From contig NZ_BSSA01000036.1 in NCBI RefSeq assembly GCF_030268885.1, forward strand, positions 1 through 64,000: a DNA stretch of 64,000 nucleotides, read 5' to 3'. The notes below the pieces were generated by a model. It worked only from the letters and a program-made list of their open reading frames with translations. It ran no database searches and was not told the DNA's origin. Position numbers and translations under genes: made by a program. The DNA comes from Kitasatospora phosalacinea (GTDB lineage Bacteria; Actinomycetota; Actinomycetes; Streptomycetales; Streptomycetaceae). Position 1 is the stretch's first letter, and each line of letters opens with the position of its first letter. This document shows positions 45,949 through 53,839 of this stretch, piece after piece.

Positions 45949-46139
45949 CGTCGTTCCGCGACCGAATGATCGACGCACCGGATTGGATCAACTCCGCAGC
46001 GTAGAAAGGTATTACCTAACAATTTGAGGACAAGTAGGAAAGTCACAGACAAATCCGACATCAGCCACTGCAGTAACGGCCGCCGATACGGCAGTGTGGA
46101 GGCGTAACCCCGTTCCGCTCCTCGTTGGGAGTACGTTCC
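45949..46139. promoter_or_regulatory. AT-rich leader/promoter region of the next gene
   Basis: About 190 nt clearly poorer in GC than the surroundings. It includes the dyad AGGTATTACCT (46007-46017) and an A/T-rich run AACAATTTGAGGACAAGTAG. It should contain the promoter of the plus-strand gene at 46140. No gene is encoded. Confidence 0.5.
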
Positions 46140-47069
46140 GTGAGCGCCGTCTACCTCCCCCTGCTGCTGGTACTGATCGTCCTGACCGCCGCCGTCCTGC
46201 TCCACCTCCGCGCACTGGCACGGAAGTTGGACGCGCGGCAGTCCGCCCCGCAGGTGGACGAGGCACTGATACGCCGCGCCGTCGCGGAGGCGCTGGCCGC
46301 CGACCGGGAGCGGGAGATCACCGAGGCCCGGGCGTTCTGGGCCGAGCAGGAGGCCCGCGCCGCCGAGGACTCCCCGCTGTTCGACACCCCGTTCACCACC
46401 ATCGGGGAGGACTGGCCGATCTTCTTCCCGCGCCCGACCGGCCCGCAGGACGCCGCCGACAACAACGGCGTGATGGACCCGGAGTTCGGCGAGGCACTGC
46501 GCCACGCGCTGGAGGACCTGATCAAGGACGACCCGGCGGACGGCACCCCGGCCGGCGGCGCCCGCGCCGCGCACCCCGCGCAGGGGCACCCCGCGCAGGG
46601 CGGCGGTCTGCCCGCCCCCGGCGACAACGGCGACGTGAAGGCCCGCCGGGAGGCCGACCTGCTGGCCACCGGCCTGGAGGCCGGGCTGCTGGACGCCGAG
46701 ACCGAGCCCGCCGCCGCGCCCGACCCGCGCCGCCACCCCTCGCACCCGGACTTCGTGCCCAGCCCGACCCCGTCCCGCGAGTGGACCGACGACCGGCTGG
46801 CCGCGCTCGCCGAGGAGCGGATCGCGCTGACCGACGTCCGCCCCGGCCCGCTCGGCACCCTGGACGTGTACGCCTTCGCCGACGGCACCACGCTGTGCGT
46901 CGCGCCCGGCGACCGGGAGGCCGCGTACCGGCTGATCGACGCCGTCCGGGCCGGTGAGGACGTCCGGCTGCTCGGCGGTTCCCGGTTCTCCGGCTCGTAC
47001 TCGCTGACCTTCTCCACCGACGACGAGACGGTCTACGTGCTCGCGGACCGGGTGGTCGCCTCGATCTGA
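46140..47069 (+). CDS. Membrane-anchored protein of unknown function
   Basis: 309 residues. An N-terminal membrane helix (AVYLPLLLVLIVLTAAVLL) is followed by a long acidic helical region (IRRAVAEALAADREREITEA), a low-complexity part with repeated AAHPAQGHPAQG, and a C-terminal globular domain (YAFADGTTLCVAPGDREAAY; FTFSTDDETVYVLADRVVAS-like end). I do not recognise it. Start GTG 46140 has GGGAG 9 nt upstream; the TTG at 46125 is the alternative. An intrinsic hairpin follows. Confidence 0.7.
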   Translation: MSAVYLPLLLVLIVLTAAVLLHLRALARKLDARQSAPQVDEALIRRAVAEALAADREREITEARAFWAEQEARAAEDSPLFDTPFTTIGEDWPIFFPRPTGPQDAADNNGVMDPEFGEALRHALEDLIKDDPADGTPAGGARAAHPAQGHPAQGGGLPAPGDNGDVKARREADLLATGLEAGLLDAETEPAAAPDPRRHPSHPDFVPSPTPSREWTDDRLAALAEERIALTDVRPGPLGTLDVYAFADGTTLCVAPGDREAAYRLIDAVRAGEDVRLLGGSRFSGSYSLTFSTDDETVYVLADRVVASI

Positions 47070-47096
47070 CGGCCGCCCGCCCGCGCCCGCACCGAC

Positions 47097-47145
47097 GGGG
47101 CGCCGACCGCCCGGCAAGGGGTTGCCCGGGCCGGCTCGGCGCCCC
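47097..47145. terminator. Bidirectional terminator
   Basis: Outer arms GGGGCGCCGA (47097-47106) and TCGGCGCCCC (47136-47145), with a strong inner stem GCCCGGCAA / TTGCCCGGGC. Between convergent genes. Confidence 0.75.
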
Positions 47146-47172
47146 GTCGCCGTCCGGGGGGTTGACGGTCCG

Positions 47173-47514
47173 TCAGGCGGTGGCCAGGTCGGTGGCCTCG
47201 ACGTCGGCGAGCGCGGCGGCCAGGACGTCCGGGTGCCCGTCGCCCGCGGCGAGCGCCAGGTCGTGCCCGGTGACGGCGAGTTGGTCGCCCACCGCGAAGG
47301 CCCCGCAGTCCGGGACCTCCAGCGCGGGCAGCCCCTCCAGGGCCCGCCCGGCGTCCGCCAGCCGCCGGGCCAGCGCGAGCACCGCGGCGGCCCGCGACGG
47401 GTGCCCGGGGACGGTGCCCAGCAGGCGGCTCTGCGGCATCGCCCGGAAGCGGTCGGCGAGCCGGTCGACGGCGGCGGTCAGCCGCGCGGCGGCGGCGGGG
47501 AGTTGCTCGGACAT
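47173..47514 (-). CDS. Small helical protein, unknown function
   Basis: 113 residues, Ala/Leu-rich and largely helical (RLTAAVDRLADRFRAMPQSR; AAVLALARRLADAGRALEGL), no signal peptide or membrane span. Likely cytosolic, conserved-looking but unrecognised. ATG 47514. Confidence 0.65.
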   Translation of the reverse strand: MSEQLPAAAARLTAAVDRLADRFRAMPQSRLLGTVPGHPSRAAAVLALARRLADAGRALEGLPALEVPDCGAFAVGDQLAVTGHDLALAAGDGHPDVLAAALADVEATDLATA

Positions 47515-47552
47515 GGCCCCGAGCCTAGAGGGCCCGGCCGACCACTCCGAAC

Positions 47553-47592
47553 GCGGCGGGCCCCGGAGGAACGTTCCTCCGGGGCCCGCCGC
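47553..47592. repeat. 40-bp perfect palindrome
   Basis: The 20-nt arm GCGGCGGGCCCCGGAGGAAC (47553-47572) is followed directly by its exact complement (47573-47592), with no loop. It lies between two minus-strand genes, 20 nt past the stop of the Bax-inhibitor gene, and most likely serves as its terminator. Confidence 0.85.
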
Positions 47593-47611
47593 TTCAGCTA
47601 CCGGGTGCCGG

Positions 47612-48463
47612 TCAGTCGTCGCCGCGCAGGATGGCGATCAGGCGCAGCATCTCCATGTAGATCCACACCAGCGACAGCGTCAGGCCGAAGGCGGCCCGCC
47701 AGGCCTCCTTCTCGGGGGCGCCGTGGCGGATGCCCTCCTCGATCTCGGCGTAGTCGAGGGTGAGGAAGAACGCGCCGAGGGCGATGCCGACCAGGCCGAC
47801 CAGGATGCCGAGCGGGCCGGAGCGCAGGCCGAAGTCGGCGCCGAAGAGCATCGCCACCGTGTTGACCAGCATCAGCAGGACGAAGCCGATGGCGATCGAG
47901 ATGCCGATCCGGGTGTACCGGGGGGTGACCCGGATCCGGCCGCTCTTGTAGGCGAACAGCGTCGCCGCGAACACCGCGGAGGTGCCCAGCACGGCCTGGA
48001 TCGCGATGCCCGGCCAGAGCGTCTCGAAGGCCTTGCTGATCGCGCCGAGGAAGAAGCCCTCCAGCGCCGCGTAGGCCAGGATCAGGCCCGGGTTGACGCT
48101 GCGCTTGAGGCTGATCACGAAGCCGATGACCATCGCGACCAGGGCCGCGCCGATCGCCGGGGCGAAGTTGTCCATCGGCACGGTGAACCACGCCACCGCA
48201 CCGAAGGCGACCAGGGTCAGCAGCGTCATGGCCGTCCGGGCGACCACGTCGTCCATGGTCATCCGGCCGGTCTGCAGCGGGCCGGCGGACGGCGCCTCGT
48301 ACATCACGGCGAGCTGCTCGTCGGTCAGCGGCTGCTGCCCCGCGTACGGGTTGCCGTACGCCTGCTGGCCCGGCTGGGCGGCCGTCTGCGTGCCGAACCC
48401 CGCGTACTGGTCGTTGCGGGTGAAGGACCCCTCCCGCGAGAAGACCGGGTTCCTGCTTCTCAT
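47612..48463 (-). CDS. Bax inhibitor-1/YccA-family membrane protein
   Basis: 283 residues. A Gln/Gly/Tyr-rich cytosolic N-terminus (about 65 residues, YAGFGTQTAAQPGQQAYG) is followed by seven membrane segments of the TMBIM family, with the conserved ISKAFETLWPGIAIQAVLGT and LTLDYAEIEEGIRHGAPEKE. Members act as calcium-leak channels or membrane-stress modulators. ATG 48463 is preceded by GGAAGGAA. Monocistronic. Confidence 0.9.
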   Translation of the reverse strand: MRSRNPVFSREGSFTRNDQYAGFGTQTAAQPGQQAYGNPYAGQQPLTDEQLAVMYEAPSAGPLQTGRMTMDDVVARTAMTLLTLVAFGAVAWFTVPMDNFAPAIGAALVAMVIGFVISLKRSVNPGLILAYAALEGFFLGAISKAFETLWPGIAIQAVLGTSAVFAATLFAYKSGRIRVTPRYTRIGISIAIGFVLLMLVNTVAMLFGADFGLRSGPLGILVGLVGIALGAFFLTLDYAEIEEGIRHGAPEKEAWRAAFGLTLSLVWIYMEMLRLIAILRGDD

Positions 48464-48631
48464 CACATTCCTTCCGGGGCGGCACGGCACCACCCACACA
48501 GAGCACAAGAGTAATGGTTTGGCAAAGTATTCCGCGTCGGTCGTGAGGATGATCCCGTGTCGCCTGCGCGGAGGGCCACCCAGGGGGCAGGGTGGGTGGC
48601 GCACCTGATGCATACCCAGAAAGGCGGCCCC

Positions 48632-49156
48632 ATGGCCGAGGAGCTGTACGCCACCCTGAAGACCAACAAGGGCGACATCGAGATCCGGCTGCTGCCGAAC
48701 CACGCCCCCAAGACGGTCAAGAACTTCGTGGAGCTGGCGACGGGTGAGCGCCAGTGGATCGACCCGAACACCGGGCAGCCCAGCAACGCCCCGCTGTACG
48801 ACGGCACGGTCTTCCACCGGGTGATCAGCGGGTTCATGATCCAGGGCGGCGACCCGCTGGGCAACGGCACCGGCGGCCCCGGCTACAAGTTCGCCGACGA
48901 GTTCCACCCGGACCTCGCCTTCACCAAGCCGTACCTGCTGGCGATGGCCAACGCGGGCCCGGGCACCAACGGTTCGCAGTTCTTCATCACGGTCGGCCCG
49001 ACCACCTGGCTGACCGGCAAGCACACCATCTTCGGCGAGGTGACCGACGCGGCCAGCCAGCGCGTGGTGGACGCGATCGTGAACGTCGAGACCGGCCGCA
49101 ACGACCGTCCGCTGGAGGACGTGGTGATCGAGAAGGTCGTCGTCGAGACCCGCTGA
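48632..49156 (+). CDS. Peptidyl-prolyl cis-trans isomerase, cyclophilin type
   Basis: 174 residues. Cyclophilin fold with FHRVISGFMIQGGDPLGNGTG and the active-site segment GTNGSQFFITVGP. Cytosolic folding catalyst, no signal peptide. The ATG at 48632 (MAEELYATLKTNKGDIEIRL) is the family start, with AAGG upstream; the longer frame from 48557 is not supported. Strong terminator downstream. Confidence 0.95.
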   Translation: MAEELYATLKTNKGDIEIRLLPNHAPKTVKNFVELATGERQWIDPNTGQPSNAPLYDGTVFHRVISGFMIQGGDPLGNGTGGPGYKFADEFHPDLAFTKPYLLAMANAGPGTNGSQFFITVGPTTWLTGKHTIFGEVTDAASQRVVDAIVNVETGRNDRPLEDVVIEKVVVETR

Positions 49157-49182
49157 CGGTCCGTCGGCGCGCCCGGCGCGCG

Positions 49183-49220
49183 GGAGCCGCCCGCCCCTCG
49201 TCGGAGGGGCGGGCGGCTCC
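49183..49220 (+). terminator. Terminator of the cyclophilin gene
   Basis: Perfect 16-bp hairpin GGAGCCGCCCGCCCCT / AGGGGCGGGCGGCTCC with a 6-nt loop, between convergent genes. Confidence 0.9.
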
Positions 49221-49243
49221 ACGTGCGTCGTGACGCCGGTGCG

Positions 49244-51808
49244 TCAGTCGGTCTTGATGCTGCTCAGGATGTCCATCCGGGCGGCCCGGCGGGCCGGCCA
49301 GAGGGCGGCGACCATGCCGACCAGGGCGGCGAGGCCGAGGAAGAGGAGCACGCTGCCGTACGGGATCACGGTGGTCAGTCCCTTCAGTTCGGAGGCCAGG
49401 ATCCGTAGGGCGGACCAGGCCAGGAAGCAGCCGAGCAGGACGCCGATCACGGCGCCGAACAGCGAGATCACCACCGACTCCAGGCGGATCATCCGCTTGA
49501 TGCCGCGCCGCTCCAGGCCGATCGCCCGCAGCATGCCGATCTCCCGCTTGCGTTCGAACACCGACATGGCGAGCGTGTTGATCACGCCGAGGACGGCGAC
49601 CACCACCGCCATGCCGAGCAGGCCGTACATCAGGTTCAGCATGGTCGAGATGATCCGGCTGAAGTCGTCGACCATGTCCTGCATGGTCCGGACCTCCATC
49701 ACCGGGTTGCGGCCGGTGGCGTCCTTGATCGACTGCTTCAGGGCGGAGGTCGGGCCGTCGACGCCCTTGACCAGGATCTGCTGGACCAGCGGGTGCGGGT
49801 CGTTGGCCTCGATCAGCCGGTTGGGGGCCACGATCGGGGAGACGCCCTCGGTGGCCTCGAAGACGCCGCCGACGGTGAGCGTCACGGGCGCGCCCTCGGC
49901 CGCGGTGGCCCGCAGGGTGGAGCCGACCGACAGCTGGTGCTTGGTGGCGAAGTCCTGGTTGACCAGCACCTGGTCCTGGCCGAGGGCCGCGGTGGAGCCG
50001 GACCTCATCGTCAGGTCGATCAACTGGTCGAAGGCGGCGGCGTCGTAGCCCTCGATGGCGCGGTCCTTGCCGACGCCCTCGATGTCCCACCAGACGTTGT
50101 CGACCTGGCTGACCGCCTTCACCCCGTCCGCCTTCGCCACCAGCCCGGTCAGGTCGGTGGACAGCTGGCGGCCGTTGGCCATGTTGACCGCGTAGTCGGC
50201 CTTCATCGTGTCGCCGACCATCGAAGTGACGGCGCTGGTGACCGAGTTGCCGATCACGGTCAGCGCGGTGACCAGGGTCAGGCCGATGGTCAGCGCGGCC
50301 GCGGTGCTGGCGGTGCGGCGCGGGTTGCGCACCGCGTTCAGCCGGGCCAGCTTGCCCGGGGTGCCGAACACCCCGGCCAGCGCCGGGCCGACCAGTGCGA
50401 TCACCGGGCGCGACAGCAGCGGCAGCAGGACGAACACGCCGATCAGGGCGAGCGGGGCGCCGAACTCCAGCAGGTGCTGGGCGTTCGAGCCGGTGCCGTT
50501 CGCACCGGCCAGGATCAGGCCCAGGCCGGCGCCGGCCAGCACCGCGCCGATCGAGTTGCGGATCACCAGGCCGCGCTGGGTGGTCGGCTGCTCGCCGCTG
50601 CTCATCGCCGCCACCGGGGGGATCCGGGAGGCCCGGACGGCGGGCAGCAGCGCCGACAGCACGGTGACCAGCACGCCGACCACCAGGGTGCCGACGACCG
50701 TCACCGGGGCGACCACCAGCGAGCCGGTCGGCATGCCCTCGTCGAAGGAGTGCACCAGCGACTGCAGGCCCGCGCCGATGCCGACGCCCGCGAGCAGGCC
50801 GCCGACCGAGGCGACCACGCCGATCGCGAGCGCCTCGACCAGCACCGACAGGGTGACCTGGCCGCGGCCGGCGCCGACCGCCCGCAGCAGCGCCAGCTCC
50901 TTGATCCGCTGGGCGATCAGCATGGTGAAGGTGTTGACGATGATGAAGATGCCGACGAACAGCGAGATCCCGGCGAACACCAGCAGCATGGTCTTCATGC
51001 CGCTGACCGAGTCGGCGACCATCCTGGTCTGCTCGTCCTTGAGCTCCTGGCCGGTCTGCAGCTCGACGCCCTCGGCGGGGGCCTTCGCCCGGGCCTGGTC
51101 GAGCAGTTGGGCCTCGCTGGTGCCGGGCTTGGCGGTCAGCACCACCGAGCTGAACCGGCCGGGCTCCAGCAGCTCCTGCTGGGCGGTGGCGGTGTCCATC
51201 AGGGCCAGCGTGCCGCCGGAGGTGACCTGCGGGTCGTCGGTGGTGAAGACGCCGGTGAGCACCGCGTCCCGGGCGGCGCCGTTCCCGGCCACCCGGACGG
51301 TGTCGCCGACGTGGTAGCCCGCCTTGTCGGCGGCCTGCCGGTTCAGCGCGACCTCGCCCGCGGCGCGCGGGCCGCGGCCCTCGGCCATCGGGTAGCGGGG
51401 GTCGGCGCCGGAGGCGTCCGGGACGAAGTTGGCGCCGCGGGAGCTCCACGCCTTGCCGATCAGGTCGCCCTTCTTGTCGGCGACGGCGGTGAACCCGGAG
51501 ACCACGCCGCGGGCCCGCTCGGTGCCGGGCAGCGCGGCCAGCTCCTTGACGGTGTCGGCGGTCAGCACGGCCCGGTCCCCGCGCGGGGCGTCGCTGTCGA
51601 CGGGGCCGCCGCCGTCCCCGCCGGTGGCGGAGACCAGCACCGAGACGTCCGAGAAGCTGGTGGAGTAGCTGTTGCGCATGGCCCGGCCCATGGTGTCGGA
51701 GAACACCAGGGTGCCGGCCACGAAGGCCGTGCCGAGCAGCACGGCCAGGGCCGTCATCAGGAGTCGGCCCTTGTGGGCCAGCACGTTGCGCAGTGCGGTG
51801 CGATACAT
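49244..51808 (-). CDS. FtsX-family ABC permease (MacB/LolCE-like)
   Basis: 854 residues with about ten membrane segments: an N-terminal helix, a large periplasmic-type domain, an FtsX core (VFAGISLFVGIFIIVNTFTML), a second extracytoplasmic domain, and a C-terminal FtsX core (MYGLLGMAVVVAVLGVINTL; SLFGAVIGVLLGCFLAWSAL). This duplicated FtsX architecture pairs with a LolD-like ATPase encoded 54 nt upstream. It probably moves lipids, peptides or drugs by a mechanotransmission mode. Confidence 0.95.
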   Translation of the reverse strand: MYRTALRNVLAHKGRLLMTALAVLLGTAFVAGTLVFSDTMGRAMRNSYSTSFSDVSVLVSATGGDGGGPVDSDAPRGDRAVLTADTVKELAALPGTERARGVVSGFTAVADKKGDLIGKAWSSRGANFVPDASGADPRYPMAEGRGPRAAGEVALNRQAADKAGYHVGDTVRVAGNGAARDAVLTGVFTTDDPQVTSGGTLALMDTATAQQELLEPGRFSSVVLTAKPGTSEAQLLDQARAKAPAEGVELQTGQELKDEQTRMVADSVSGMKTMLLVFAGISLFVGIFIIVNTFTMLIAQRIKELALLRAVGAGRGQVTLSVLVEALAIGVVASVGGLLAGVGIGAGLQSLVHSFDEGMPTGSLVVAPVTVVGTLVVGVLVTVLSALLPAVRASRIPPVAAMSSGEQPTTQRGLVIRNSIGAVLAGAGLGLILAGANGTGSNAQHLLEFGAPLALIGVFVLLPLLSRPVIALVGPALAGVFGTPGKLARLNAVRNPRRTASTAAALTIGLTLVTALTVIGNSVTSAVTSMVGDTMKADYAVNMANGRQLSTDLTGLVAKADGVKAVSQVDNVWWDIEGVGKDRAIEGYDAAAFDQLIDLTMRSGSTAALGQDQVLVNQDFATKHQLSVGSTLRATAAEGAPVTLTVGGVFEATEGVSPIVAPNRLIEANDPHPLVQQILVKGVDGPTSALKQSIKDATGRNPVMEVRTMQDMVDDFSRIISTMLNLMYGLLGMAVVVAVLGVINTLAMSVFERKREIGMLRAIGLERRGIKRMIRLESVVISLFGAVIGVLLGCFLAWSALRILASELKGLTTVIPYGSVLLFLGLAALVGMVAALWPARRAARMDILSSIKTD

Positions 51809-51862
51809 GGGGTCAGTCCTGGGGAGGTCGGTGCGGGCGGGGTCGACGGGGGCGTCGGGCCG

Positions 51863-52636
51863 TCAGCTGGTGCGGCCCTTGGCGTCGAAGCGGCGCATCC
51901 GGTCCAGGACGGAGTCGGCGGTGGGGTGGTGCAGTTCGTCGACGATCCGGCCGTCGGCCAGGAACACCACCCGGTCCGCGTACGAGGCGGCGACCGGGTC
52001 GTGCGTCACCATCACCACGGTCTGGCCGAGTTCGCGCACCGAGTTGCGCAGGAAGGAGAGGATCTCGGCGCCGGAGCGGGAGTCCAGGTTGCCGGTGGGC
52101 TCGTCGGCGAAGATGATCTCCGGCTTGGAGGCCAGCGCCCGGGCGCACGCCACCCGCTGCTGCTGGCCGCCGGAGAGCTGGGCGGGCCGGTGCGAGAGGC
52201 GGCCGGAGAGGCCGACGGTCTCCACCACCCGGTCCAGCCAGGCCCGGTCGACCTTGCGGCCGGCGATGTCCATCGGCAGCGTGATGTTCTCCAGCGCGGT
52301 CAGCGTGGGCAGCAGGTTGAACGCCTGGAAGATGAAGCCGATCTTGTCGCGGCGCAGCCTGGTCAGCTGCTTGTCCTTCAGCCCGACCAGTTCGGTGTCG
52401 CCGATCGTCGCCGACCCGGAGGAGACCGCGTCCAGCCCGGCCATGCAGTGCATCAGCGTGGACTTGCCGGAACCGGACGGGCCCATGATCGCGGTGAACT
52501 CGCCCTGCCCGAAGGCGACCGAGACGTCGTCCAGCGCCACGACGCGGGTCTCGCCCTCGCCGTAGACCTTGTTCAGACCGGTGGCGCGGGCCGCGGCCAC
52601 ACCGGTGTGGGCTGCGTACGCGGTCGAGGTGCTCAC
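51863..52636 (-). CDS. ABC transporter ATP-binding protein (LolD/MacB-like)
   Basis: 257 residues. Walker A IMGPSGSGKSTLMHCMAG, signature LSGGQQQRVACARAL, Walker B IIFADEPTGNLDSRSG and H-loop MVTHDPVAASYAD are intact. Energises the FtsX-type permease. GTG 52636 follows AGGAG by 8 nt. First gene of the two-gene operon, divergent from the bldA side. Confidence 0.95.
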   Translation of the reverse strand: MSTSTAYAAHTGVAAARATGLNKVYGEGETRVVALDDVSVAFGQGEFTAIMGPSGSGKSTLMHCMAGLDAVSSGSATIGDTELVGLKDKQLTRLRRDKIGFIFQAFNLLPTLTALENITLPMDIAGRKVDRAWLDRVVETVGLSGRLSHRPAQLSGGQQQRVACARALASKPEIIFADEPTGNLDSRSGAEILSFLRNSVRELGQTVVMVTHDPVAASYADRVVFLADGRIVDELHHPTADSVLDRMRRFDAKGRTS

Positions 52637-52976
52637 GGTGGGGACTCCTGTCCGGGAGGGGCGGGTTTCGTCACGGGGCGGTCGGCCCGCAGGCTCCTTC
52701 GACCGCTACTCCATCCTCCCGGCGGCCCCCGCCGCCCACGTCGCCCCGGCGAACGGTTGGCCCACCGCCCCCAGGCGTACGGCCCGCCGCCGCCGTCTCC
52801 TCCTGCGGTATGACCCCTCCCCCGAGGGCCCCGGTGGCCGAGAAACGACCAAGTGTGGCCGAAACGCCAGACGCTTCGTCAGATGGCATGGAAGCATGAC
52901 AACTTCCGTGCCGGGAAATATGCGAAACCGTCGCCCGTCCGACTAGGCTCAGTGCCTGAGTCAGCCGCGCTCCCTG
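52637..52976. promoter_or_regulatory. Upstream region of the tRNA gene and ABC operon
   Basis: About 340 nt without a convincing gene. The sequence GTGGCCGAGAAACG / GTGGCCGAAACG occurs as a direct repeat at about 52830-52870. TAGGCT at 52944-52949 is a plausible -10 box for the tRNA. A 16-codon frame (MTTSVPGN, 52896-52946) ends at the same place; it is too short to support. Confidence 0.4.
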
Positions 52977-53058
52977 GCCCAGATGGTGGAACGCAGACAC
53001 GGGCAGCTTAAAACTGCTTGGCCGCGAGGCCGTGCCGGTTCGAGTCCGGCTCTGGGCA
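52977..53058 (+). tRNA. bldA: tRNA-Leu(UAA), bldA
   Basis: 82-nt class II tRNA. The acceptor stem is GCCCAGA / TCTGGGC, the D-arm region is TGGTGGAACGCAGACAC, the anticodon loop CTTAAAA sits on a GGCAG/CTGCT stem and gives anticodon UAA, and the long variable arm contains GGCCGCGAGGCC. T-arm: GCCGGTTCGAGTCCGGC. It reads UUA, the rare leucine codon that makes bldA a developmental switch in streptomycetes. CCA is not encoded. I found no in-frame TTA codon in the confident genes of this window. Confidence 0.9.
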
Positions 53059-53178
53059 CTCTCCTGCCCACTCTCCGTAACCCTTGGTGACCCGGCGGAC
53101 ACGACTCCGCCGAGGAATTGAACATCTCGTTCACAACGAATCATTGACCAGGTTGCGTTCAGGGAGCATCCTGGGTCC

Positions 53179-53631
53179 ATGGCCGACACCCCGCCCCCGC
53201 CGCCCGCCGGCACCGACCCGTTCGCCCCGCCCGACCCCGCCGCCGCCCGCTCCCAGCGGGTGTACGCCTCGCTGTTCCGGATCGCCGAGCGGCACGCCGC
53301 CACCGACGGGCAGCGGCAGCGGCAGACCAACCCCGCGATGCTCGCCCCGCACGAGGCGGTGCGGTTGGTCGCCTTCCTGCTCAGCGGGGCGGCCCTGGCC
53401 GAGGAGGGCGAGCCGGAGGTCGACCGGGCCGACGTGCTGGCCGCGCTGACCCTGCTGCCCCTGGTGCGGGCCGAACTCGACGAGCTGGAGGCCGGGTTGC
53501 TCACCATGGCCCGCGGGCGCGGGATGACCTGGCAGGAGATCGCCTTCGGACTGGGCCTGGGCACGCCGCAGGCCGCCCGCCAGCGGCACGAGCGGCTGAC
53601 CGACCGCACCGCCCCCGCCGAGCCCTCCTGA
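53179..53631 (+). CDS. Small HTH-like DNA-binding protein
   Basis: 150 residues. Pro-rich N-terminus; the C-terminal third, TMARGRGMTWQEIAFGLGLG and TPQAARQRHERL, has the look of a sigma-70 region 4-like helix-turn-helix. Leu/Ala-rich helical middle part. Probably a transcriptional regulator, but the family is not named here. GGGAG lies 12 nt before the ATG. It directly follows bldA and ends at a strong hairpin. Confidence 0.7.
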   Translation: MADTPPPPPAGTDPFAPPDPAAARSQRVYASLFRIAERHAATDGQRQRQTNPAMLAPHEAVRLVAFLLSGAALAEEGEPEVDRADVLAALTLLPLVRAELDELEAGLLTMARGRGMTWQEIAFGLGLGTPQAARQRHERLTDRTAPAEPS

Positions 53632-53668
53632 CGCCCCGCCGGGGAGGCGACCGCCCCCGGAACGCCCG

Positions 53669-53700
53669 AAGGCCCCCACCCGGTGGAGGGTGGGGGCCTT
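53669..53700 (+). terminator. Terminator of the HTH-like gene
   Basis: Perfect 13-bp arms AAGGCCCCCACCC / GGGTGGGGGCCTT with a 6-nt loop. Confidence 0.9.
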
Positions 53701-53799
53701 CGTCAACTTCCTGCTGTACTCCGCCCGGTGGCGGGGCCGGCTGAGCACCACGGAGGTCGTGGTCCGGCGGCGCTGCCGGGCGGAGGGCCTCCGACTCGT

Positions 53800-53817
53800 A
53801 CCCGACCTGTGTCGGGT
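53800..53817 (-). terminator. Hairpin downstream of ndh
   Basis: ACCCGAC-CTGT-GTCGGGT, 7-bp arms, about 23 nt past the ndh stop codon. Short but well placed. Confidence 0.55.
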
Positions 53818-53839
53818 CTGGTCGCTCTTCGCTCGCGAC

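Noticed and set aside
46007-46025. Iron box (IdeR/DmdR)
   Set aside because: Only TTAGGT matches; the second half of the 19-bp consensus is absent.
52896-52946. 16-codon ORF just upstream of bldA
   Set aside because: No spacing for a ribosome-binding site, and the end coincides with the presumed -10 box.
53701-53799. Small plus-strand gene after the HTH-like gene
   Set aside because: The frame starts inside the terminator hairpin and continues in antisense to ndh.
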